Of a stretch of DNA of 20,353 bases, positions 7,649-13,881 are shown piece after piece; the stretch's first letter is position 1, and the number at the start of each line of letters is the position of its first letter. The notes beneath the pieces were generated by a model. It was given only the letters and a program-made list of their open reading frames with translations, was not told where the DNA came from and made no database searches. The stretch comes from Candidatus Rifleibacteriota bacterium. Its GTDB lineage: Bacteria; Riflebacteria; Ozemobacteria; Ozemobacterales; Ozemobacteraceae. Position numbers and translations under genes: made by a program. The stretch spans positions 1 to 20,353 of the forward strand of contig JAKQKW010000398.1 of the NCBI GenBank assembly GCA_029560455.1, in the 5' to 3' direction.

Positions 7649-8194
7649 TTATCTCCGGATCTTTGCCTTATGAGAAGCAAGAGTGTAGAACTTGTCGGTC
7701 TTGCTTCCCTTGTCCTGCCAGGTGACGGTAAGAATATACTTGTGATAAACATTCGTAAATTTGATATTCTGAGTGCTCCAGCCCCAGTTTGCCGGGGTAT
7801 TCGGTTGTTCTCCCTTGGCAAATGGGTCATAGGTAGGCACCTGGAAAGTAACCGGAACATCTGACACGTCGAGTTGAGAAGTAAACTGCACCCCATCGAT
7901 CGTCTCCGGCCCAAGAACCAGATTGATCGAACCGGCAGCAGCGTTGCTGTTAAGAGTCTTTGCAGTAGCGCCACCATGTTTGCCGACTGAAATAGAGGTA
8001 AAAGGAAACTGTAGAGCGCGATTGAGCTTTTCCTGGCAGAGATTAACAGCCTTGATGGTTCTATCGTCCTTGTCGGTCGCTTTGATAGACGTGCCCATAA
8101 CCCCGATGATCGGAATAAAAGCTGATGCCAGAAGTGCCATCGCCAGCATCACCTCGGTCAGTGTCATACCGGTACTTCTGTTAATGTGTTTCAT
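7649..8194 (-). CDS. minor pilin/pseudopilin, PilV- or GspI-like
   Basis: A 181-residue prepilin. The leader MKHINRSTG is followed by MTLTEVMLAMALLASAFIP: cleavage is expected between G9 and M10, and the conserved Glu at +5 is E14. The early PI...GVMGTSIKATDK and the LCQEKLNRAL helix fit the PilV/GspI group, where a short helix with a polar kink follows the membrane part. The C-terminal half is an unassigned beta-rich domain ending in a basic tail. It would be inserted in the inner membrane, processed by a PilD-type peptidase encoded elsewhere, and built into a pilus or pseudopilus tip. GGAGG lies 6 nt before the ATG. The start shares one base with the PilW-like stop (TGATG), a common coupling arrangement. 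Confidence 0.82.
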   Translation of the reverse strand: MKHINRSTGMTLTEVMLAMALLASAFIPIIGVMGTSIKATDKDDRTIKAVNLCQEKLNRALQFPFTSISVGKHGGATAKTLNSNAAAGSINLVLGPETIDGVQFTSQLDVSDVPVTFQVPTYDPFAKGEQPNTPANWGWSTQNIKFTNVYHKYILTVTWQDKGSKTDKFYTLASHKAKIRR

Positions 8195-9000
8195 CAGAAG
8201 CCTCCAAGAGCGAAAGACTGCATAGGAACAGCCATATCGAGTTTTGCCTGAACCCCGTGATCAACAATAGTCTCGGGATGTCTTGGGTTCTGCAGGCGGA
8301 TTTTAATGCCAACCACCTTGTCGGTTTCGCCACCGGCAGCGGCGGCACCTGGATCGGCAAGCCCCCATGAAATTGTCGCTGAAGCGACATCAGAAAGTTT
8401 ATAGGTGTAAGGCACGGTTCCGAGACCGAAGTTCTGAGGACTGTTGCCAAAACGGGTATTGAAATTGGGAAAAGTACCGGGATTTGGCTTAAAATTGGCT
8501 GTAGTGTTGAAATAATCAACACCGCCAAATGCGACATCCTGTGTATTGGCGTGCAGGTGCAGAGTGTAAAGATTTTTTTCTGCCGGAACTCCCATCAGAC
8601 AATGGTAAACAACAACGCCCTTGTTGGCAGCATTCAGATATGTCGTGTCCGGCTTGGCAACTGTAAATACCATAATCCGGCGATTTGATGTGATATTGGC
8701 AATCTGCGTATTATTATTGAGAGTCAGAAAAGGGCATTTTGCAACTGTAATCTGGTTTGCTGCTGTCGGATTGATCGAAGTGGCATTCGCTGCCTGCTCT
8801 ATACGCTCCTTGAGTATGGACAGAAATCTTTCGGCTTCCTTCTGTCGGGTCAGCTTCCAGCTGCCTGTCAGAAACATGTTGCTACCCATGCGATAAAAAG
8901 CAAAAAGCCCGGCCGTGAACAGCGAGAACACGGCACTGGCAACCATTATCTCGATGAGGGTAAAGCCTGCTACCCGTTTTTTAAGTATCTGAGAGTTCAT
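8194..9000 (-). CDS. minor pilin/pseudopilin, PilW- or GspJ-like
   Basis: A 268-residue prepilin. The leader MNSQILKKRVAG precedes the textbook type IV class N-terminus FTLIEIMVASAVFSLF. Cleavage is expected between G12 and F13, with Glu +5 at E17. The size and the late strand VVGIKIRLQNPRHPETI fit PilW/GspJ proteins, which are the largest of the minor set and sit near the tip. A poly-Ala/Gly patch (PGAAAAGGETD) and several Asn-rich turns lie in the globular region. The ribosome site GGGAGA (9011-9016) is 10 nt before the ATG. It opens the three-pilin run after a hairpin-bearing gap of 61 bp. Whether the set belongs to a type IV pilus or a type II secretion pseudopilus cannot be decided, because no motor or secretin gene is in the window. 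Confidence 0.85.
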   Translation of the reverse strand: MNSQILKKRVAGFTLIEIMVASAVFSLFTAGLFAFYRMGSNMFLTGSWKLTRQKEAERFLSILKERIEQAANATSINPTAANQITVAKCPFLTLNNNTQIANITSNRRIMVFTVAKPDTTYLNAANKGVVVYHCLMGVPAEKNLYTLHLHANTQDVAFGGVDYFNTTANFKPNPGTFPNFNTRFGNSPQNFGLGTVPYTYKLSDVASATISWGLADPGAAAAGGETDKVVGIKIRLQNPRHPETIVDHGVQAKLDMAVPMQSFALGGF

Positions 9001-9041
9001 AAACAGATAATCTCCCGGAAGGATATACGCAATTTAGATGC

Positions 9042-9060
9042 CAGCGGCAGAAAGCCGCTG
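9042..9060 (-). other. intercistronic hairpin between Skp-like paralogue 2 and the pilin genes
   Basis: CAGCGGC (9042-9048) and GCCGCTG (9054-9060) form a perfect 7-bp stem with a 5-nt loop. It lies directly after the stop codon of the Skp-like gene. On the minus strand no T-run follows, so it is unlikely to be a full terminator. An RNA-processing, stability or partial-stop role that sets pilin expression apart from the upstream genes is plausible but unproven. Confidence 0.5.
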
Positions 9061-9061
9061 T

Positions 9062-9991
9062 TTATTGACCGTTCTGCTTTTTTTCAGGCCGATCCATTTC
9101 GTCAATTTTGTGAATGACCGATTCAACAACCTTAAATACTTCAGGATCAACCTTGTGGTTTTCATAAACCATCTTCATAACCCGGGCTAAAATGCACTCC
9201 CCGCCCGAAAGAACCAGAGGGTAAGGCCTGATTGGCAAAAGATTAACCGCATCAGGGAAACGTGTCAGTTCAAGCCAGTTGATAAGTTCGCGTGAAGGCG
9301 GCGCAGAATCAGAAGGGTGAGCCAGATGTTCCTTCGCCAGAAAGGCGTAAAACAGAGAAAAATTAATACCAGGAATGCCCTGTCCGAACATTTCACCGGC
9401 CTGATAACGCACCGGATACCCGTAAGGCACCGGCACCGTTGTATTAAGAACCGCATCAAAACGTTCTTCAGCAGCGACCTTCCTGACTGCAGCAAGAATT
9501 TCGACTTCGATTTCAGCCAGATACTTACGGGTAGTTGCCGGGTCCGTGAGATCGGGGCAGGCGGCAGCATGTTCACTGTCAGCGATCAAACCACGCAGGC
9601 GGTCTTCTTCAGCAGAGATTATTTCCAGTTCTTTTTGAGCAGTTTCACGCTCAGCCGGAATCGCTGATGAAAAAAGTGCAATCTGAACTGATTTACGCCG
9701 GTCGAGTTCGGTAAGCTGTTGCTGAAGGTGCTGTAGACCCTCAAGAGCCGTTGCTGCCGCAGTCGAATTTTTCAGTCTGGCGACGGCCTCGTCGAAGGCC
9801 TCACGGGTCAGACCCGGCTCGACCTTGAAAAAACCCATGCGGTCAAAATCAAACAAAGACATGCGCGGGTGAAGGCTGACAGCCATACTAAGGTCTATGG
9901 TTGCAATTCCAGCCGGGGTGGCAGAGGTAGGCAAAGCAATTACTGCCACAAACAGCAGCATTAAAACATATAAATCAGTGTTTTTTCGCAT
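9062..9991 (-). CDS. Skp/OmpH-like periplasmic protein, paralogue 2
   Basis: A 309-residue exported protein. The frame is open to 10042, but the ATG at 9991 is chosen: it gives a normal signal peptide (MRKNTDLYVLMLLFVAVIAL, cut near ATPAG) and has AGAGAGG 6 nt upstream. The mature start IATIDLSMAVSLHPRM is the Skp-type strand and helix. HPRM (41-44), FD (47-48) and GFFKV line up with paralogues 1 and 3 at the same spacing. A charged helical hairpin follows (about 60-170), then the strand DAVLNTTV, then a C-terminal extension whose end (ILARVMKMVYENHKVDPEVF) matches paralogue 1. The start overlaps the end of paralogue 3 by 17 bp. The family chaperones outer-membrane proteins; the specific client here is unknown. 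The tail is polar (DRPEKKQNGQ). Confidence 0.75.
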   Translation of the reverse strand: MRKNTDLYVLMLLFVAVIALPTSATPAGIATIDLSMAVSLHPRMSLFDFDRMGFFKVEPGLTREAFDEAVARLKNSTAAATALEGLQHLQQQLTELDRRKSVQIALFSSAIPAERETAQKELEIISAEEDRLRGLIADSEHAAACPDLTDPATTRKYLAEIEVEILAAVRKVAAEERFDAVLNTTVPVPYGYPVRYQAGEMFGQGIPGINFSLFYAFLAKEHLAHPSDSAPPSRELINWLELTRFPDAVNLLPIRPYPLVLSGGECILARVMKMVYENHKVDPEVFKVVESVIHKIDEMDRPEKKQNGQ

Positions 9992-10655
9992 CAGAAACCT
10001 CTCTGTCGGCAGAATACAGAATTGGCCGATCGGTTTTTTCAAACATCAGAGCAATTTTTCCGGCCTGTGTCAGGTAGCTTTCGAGAATTTCAGCTTTACG
10101 GCTGAAAAAGAACCGTCGCAGATCGTTGTCTGCTGGCCAAGGCAGTGCTGCAGCAAACCTGGGAAGCTTGTTGAGAAGCACACAACCGGTCGCAATCTCA
10201 GGCAGAACCGTTTCATGATAAATCTGACCGGCGATCTCAAGAAGCTTGTCATACCCGGGCACACCCTTGTCTTCAAGCAGCGACTGTTCTGCCTTAAGTC
10301 GTTCTTTAAGCTCTGAAAGCCTGCGATCAATCTGGCCGATCTTTTCCCAGGCCAGATTTTCAGCCGCAGACTCGTTTGAATTCATCGTTCTGAGCACCAG
10401 ATCAGATTTTTCTCTCTCACTGGCGGCAATCTCGGCAGAAATCGATGCAACCCTTTCCTGCAATTTCTCAACAGGTATAATTTCGCTTTTCGTCTCTTTA
10501 AACCGCCCGGTTTCAGGATCATATTTCCGCATCAGTGGATGTTTCTGCAGAAGTCGTTCAAAATCAACCGCCCGGAAAGTTTCGCCCGTAACCAGCAGGG
10601 GTACGGCAAAGACAAAAAAACTTAACAGCCGCAAAATATTTTTACATCTTCTCAT
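9975..10655 (-). CDS. Skp/OmpH-like periplasmic protein, paralogue 3 (short form)
   Basis: A 226-residue exported protein with a signal peptide (hydrophobic 8-22, cut near VTGE). The N-terminus FRAVDFERLLQKHPLM carries the same HPxM-x2-[YF]D signature as its two neighbours (HPLM 39-42, YD 45-46, then RFKE). The middle, about 60-125, is strongly charged and heptad-like and should form a helical hairpin. A strand CVLLNK near 155 is the counterpart of VLNT in the other two. It lacks the C-terminal domain they share, so it is closer to an ordinary Skp, though still longer than the usual 160 residues. Its ATG overlaps the stop of the upstream gene by four bases (ATGA), and GGAG lies 8 nt upstream. 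Similarity to Skp is by pattern and is weakest in this copy. Confidence 0.65.
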   Translation of the reverse strand: MRRCKNILRLLSFFVFAVPLLVTGETFRAVDFERLLQKHPLMRKYDPETGRFKETKSEIIPVEKLQERVASISAEIAASEREKSDLVLRTMNSNESAAENLAWEKIGQIDRRLSELKERLKAEQSLLEDKGVPGYDKLLEIAGQIYHETVLPEIATGCVLLNKLPRFAAALPWPADNDLRRFFFSRKAEILESYLTQAGKIALMFEKTDRPILYSADREVSDAKKH

Positions 10656-11377
10656 TCTGGCAACTCCGGAAAATCAAACCTGTAAGGATCAACGACCAGG
10701 TCCGGGCGACGTTTGAGAATTCTCTGGCTCAACAACGTTTCAACATAAGAGTGATCTTCATAAATGCTGTGCCGGTTTTTCTGAACCGGGTATGCGGAAA
10801 AAGAGAGGATTCTCCCCGGCACCGGCAGCTGATAAAAAATCAGCGAAATCCAGCTTGAACCATTGATTTCCTGTGCCCAGGGAGTTTTCATGTCAGGATG
10901 AACAGCTCTGATACGCCCGGTTTGCTGAACAACCAGCTGCATGCAGCCAGAAGAAGAATTCTGGTCGGCAAAAAGCGCGATTTTTATATAAGTGTTGTCT
11001 GAACCCACAATCAGCGGCCCCTCCCCGGGGCAATAGTTTTCACGGGCCATTGCCATCAATGATGGCCCCGAATCAAAGGCCGCCCATGGCAGTCTGGCTG
11101 CTTTATCAGTAAAAAGAGGTAAAAATGCCGGAGCTACGGCGCTGGCAAAATTATGTGAACCAACCCAGAAAACTTTGGCAAATGGGGCCTGCTCAAGCCG
11201 GGTTGCCGCGACATCGAGCTCTGACAGGGGGAAAAATGAAACAGGAGTCGGAATCTTGCGGTAAAAGATCAGTTTCCAGTCGTGCAGAGCAAGACTGCAA
11301 GCATGCAGAGACTGACCGCAACAAATGGCTGCCAGTATCAGAGCGAAGATTGTTACAAGCATTCTGTTATGTCGCAT
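10652..11377 (-). CDS. exported protein of unknown function
   Basis: A 241-residue protein that I do not recognise. The ATG at 11377 gives a clean signal peptide (MRHNRMLVTIFALILAAICC, cut near LHA). The frame also allows a TTG start at 11416 that adds 13 residues; neither has a convincing ribosome site. SLHAC is a poor lipobox, so a lipoprotein is unlikely. The mature part has stretches such as AKVFWVGSHNFASAVAPAF and LIVGSDNTYIKIALF, suggesting alternating beta structure, several Cys, and a C-terminal basic segment (RILKRRPDLVVDPYRF). It lies 42 bp after pbpC and overlaps the next Skp-like gene by 4 bp, so it is probably co-translated with both. A periplasmic role linked to wall or pilus assembly is only a guess from position. 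Confidence 0.6.
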   Translation of the reverse strand: MRHNRMLVTIFALILAAICCGQSLHACSLALHDWKLIFYRKIPTPVSFFPLSELDVAATRLEQAPFAKVFWVGSHNFASAVAPAFLPLFTDKAARLPWAAFDSGPSLMAMARENYCPGEGPLIVGSDNTYIKIALFADQNSSSGCMQLVVQQTGRIRAVHPDMKTPWAQEINGSSWISLIFYQLPVPGRILSFSAYPVQKNRHSIYEDHSYVETLLSQRILKRRPDLVVDPYRFDFPELPE

Positions 11378-11419
11378 AAGTTGAGAATACCATGTATTCC
11401 CAGATTGCGACAACAATCT

Positions 11420-13822
11420 TTAATGCTCGACCTGAATCTCGACTTCTGCGGCAATCTCGCTTTCGGTAAGGGCTGTGATGCGAAACACCCCTTTGGCAAG
11501 TGGCCAGTATGCTTCATACGGCGGTGGAGTTCTGATAAACTCGATGCCGTTTATCAACCAGATAATTTCTGACACTGGCTCAGAAGGAATCGCACGCAAC
11601 AGGGCATAATTTTCGTGGCTGGCAGACATGACATAACGGTCACCATCATGCGGAGACACAATTTTGATACCTATATCACGCACCACTCCCGTTTTTTTTG
11701 TCTGATTAATGCTTTCAGAGGCAACTTGCAATCTTTGTTCGAGTGATCCAAGTCCTTTAATCACCCATGGATCAGCTGTTTCTGCCTGATCAGCCAACCT
11801 GAAAGGGTCAACATCGAGAAATTGCCGACGATATCTGAGCCAGCTGGCATAATCAGCCGGCAGGTCATGTCCTTCACCGGCCGAACGATGAAACGCGCAG
11901 ATTTCAGGCAGATTCCCATCTTCGGCAAAAATCTCGTAACCGGTCATAAAACAGTTTGGCCCTGGCAGCTGGCCCGAAATCGAGCATACAGCGCGCCGTA
12001 TGATTCCATCGGGGGCCGAAACCGGCGATGGTTGATACCTGGTCTCGAGGTAGTCGTTGATATCGTGAAAAATCGGCCCACAGGCTGTCGCACCACTTAG
12101 CGCGCGGGTAGGTGCACCAGAAAAATTGCCGACCCATAAGGCCATGATAAATCTGGAATTAACCGCAACCAGCCAGCAGTCACGGTATTCTGTGCTGGTT
12201 CCGGTTTTAAGCCCTGTCATGCTGCGGGTTTTGAAAAATGCCGGATTACCGAAGGTGAACAGACGTGCTGAAGGGTCGGCCATGATGTCAAAAATCATAT
12301 AGGCGGTGCGGGGCGAAATTATCGAAGAACTGCTCTGTGGCTGGTCTGGAAAGAACTTCAGACTTCTGAGATTGCCCTGATTTGCAAAAATTCCGTAAGC
12401 CCGCACCAGATCGAGCATACGCAGCTCCGGATTGCCAATCGCCAGCCCAAGGCCATAAAATTCGGCTGCACCGGGCTTATCGCTTACCAGGCCAAGCTCG
12501 ACAAGCATCCGGCAAAAATTGCTGATACCGAGCAGATTGAGCATCTTGACCGCCGAGATATTGAGACTGTTGCCCAGAGCGGATCTGATTGTCACCGGGC
12601 CATACGATCTGCGGTCAGCATTGGCTGGCTGATATTCACCCTGTGGCGTTTTGAAAGTCTGCATTGTGTCAGGTATCACATAAGACGGGAAATAGCCGTT
12701 TTCTAGTGCCAGCGCATAAAGAAATGGTTTTAGAATCGAGCCGCCCGAACGACTGGCAACGCAGACGTTGTTAAAACCGGCGGCCAACGGTCCATATTCG
12801 CACGAACCAGCCATGGCAAGTATTTCGAGTGTTGCGCTGTCGACAATCATACCGCCAGCCTGTTGCGCTCCGCCTTTCATCAGCCGGGGCAGATGTGATT
12901 TGAGCGTGCTGACGAGAAAATTCTGGAGGGTCATGTCGATCGTTGTCTTCCGGGTTCCGCTTATCGAAATATTTTGTGCGAGCACCAGGTCGCAAAAATG
13001 CGGAGCATTGAACGGTCGCTGACGACGCCATGACGGGATTGCCAGTTTCCTTGCGCTGGTGAAGGAATTATCTTCAACAATCCCGATGCGCCGCATTTCA
13101 CCGAGCACCCAGTTGCGGCGATTGAGCAATCTGGCATTACCTTTTGACGAAAATGGGTCGAGGCGACCTGGCGCCTGAATTGCCGCCGCCAGCGTCGCAC
13201 TTTCTGCCAGGTTAAGCATCTCAGGACTTTTGCCAAACAACAGCAGGGCGGCCATATTGATGCCGCGCACATTACCAAACATCGAAACCGCATTCAGATA
13301 GCGCTCGAGTATCTGGGCTTTGCTTAAACTACCTTCGAGGCGAAGTGCCATTAAAAATTCACGGATTTTGGTCATCAGCGTGCGTGGGCGCGGGTCGACA
13401 ACCCGAATCAGCTGCTGCGAAATTGTTGAAGCGCCGGAAATAACACGTTTGCTGGTCAGATTCTGCCAGGCAGCGCGCAGAATTGCAAAAAAATCAAAAC
13501 CGGGATGCCGGTAGAAATTGCGGTCTTCAGCCGTCAGAACCGCCTGCACCAATTCAGACGAGTGGCTTGCCAGAGGCGTGTATACCGAAAAATCGCCTCG
13601 TCCATCGGCAAAAACCCTGAGAATTTTACCGTGACGGTCGGTGAAAGCGCCGCCGCGCGCAAAGTGGCGTTCGATCAGCGGCAAAGGATCGTCGCAGAAA
13701 TATGGCAGCAGATTGCAGCGGAAATGCCAGAGAAGCCCTGCAATTATTGCCAGCAGAAACCCTGCCACCACAAGTCTTTTCGCAGGGATTTTTTTTATCA
13801 GACGTGCAAAGAAAGAACTCAT
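11420..13822 (-). CDS. pbpC: penicillin-binding protein 1C, bifunctional peptidoglycan synthase
   Basis: An 800-residue class A penicillin-binding protein anchored by one N-terminal transmembrane helix (about 15-34). The glycosyltransferase family 51 domain has EDRNFYRHPG (catalytic E99), GASTISQQ (130-137) and LSKAQILERYLN. The transpeptidase domain has all three motifs: SILK (Ser362, Lys365), SLN (419-421) and KTGTS (539-543). A C-terminal domain (about 715-798) with IKIVSPHDGDRY and IIWLINGIEF is the BiPBP_C beta module typical of PBP1C. The length is normal and no key residue is missing. A GTG at 13828 in frame is an alternative start; neither it nor the ATG has a good ribosome site. The gene lies 59 bp after an alpha-2-macroglobulin gene, the same pair as yfhM-pbpC in enterobacteria, with a terminator-like hairpin between them. 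Confidence 0.93.
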   Translation of the reverse strand: MSSFFARLIKKIPAKRLVVAGFLLAIIAGLLWHFRCNLLPYFCDDPLPLIERHFARGGAFTDRHGKILRVFADGRGDFSVYTPLASHSSELVQAVLTAEDRNFYRHPGFDFFAILRAAWQNLTSKRVISGASTISQQLIRVVDPRPRTLMTKIREFLMALRLEGSLSKAQILERYLNAVSMFGNVRGINMAALLLFGKSPEMLNLAESATLAAAIQAPGRLDPFSSKGNARLLNRRNWVLGEMRRIGIVEDNSFTSARKLAIPSWRRQRPFNAPHFCDLVLAQNISISGTRKTTIDMTLQNFLVSTLKSHLPRLMKGGAQQAGGMIVDSATLEILAMAGSCEYGPLAAGFNNVCVASRSGGSILKPFLYALALENGYFPSYVIPDTMQTFKTPQGEYQPANADRRSYGPVTIRSALGNSLNISAVKMLNLLGISNFCRMLVELGLVSDKPGAAEFYGLGLAIGNPELRMLDLVRAYGIFANQGNLRSLKFFPDQPQSSSSIISPRTAYMIFDIMADPSARLFTFGNPAFFKTRSMTGLKTGTSTEYRDCWLVAVNSRFIMALWVGNFSGAPTRALSGATACGPIFHDINDYLETRYQPSPVSAPDGIIRRAVCSISGQLPGPNCFMTGYEIFAEDGNLPEICAFHRSAGEGHDLPADYASWLRYRRQFLDVDPFRLADQAETADPWVIKGLGSLEQRLQVASESINQTKKTGVVRDIGIKIVSPHDGDRYVMSASHENYALLRAIPSEPVSEIIWLINGIEFIRTPPPYEAYWPLAKGVFRITALTESEIAAEVEIQVEH

Positions 13823-13837
13823 AATCACTGAACGTTT

Positions 13838-13872
13838 AAGAAAACCGGCGCCATCGGTGTCGATGGCGCCGG
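13838..13872 (-). terminator. terminator-like hairpin between the alpha-2-macroglobulin gene and pbpC
   Basis: CCGGCGCCATCG (13845-13856) and CGATGGCGCCGG (13861-13872) form a perfect 12-bp stem with a 4-nt loop. On the minus strand it is followed by TTTTCTT. It begins 9 nt after the stop of the upstream gene and ends 15 nt before the pbpC ATG. The form is that of an intrinsic terminator with a slightly broken T-run. Some read-through would be needed if pbpC has no promoter of its own inside the upstream gene. Confidence 0.75.
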
Positions 13873-13881
13873 CAGGTTGTT

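Noticed and set aside
6173..9000. Complete type II secretion or type IV pilus operon
   Set aside because: Only three minor pilin/pseudopilin genes are present. No ATPase, platform protein, secretin, major pilin or prepilin peptidase lies in the window, so the machine type is left open.
9991..10042. Upstream start for Skp-like paralogue 2 at 10042
   Set aside because: It would add 17 residues before a normal signal peptide and increase the overlap with paralogue 3; the ATG at 9991 has AGAGAGG at ideal spacing.
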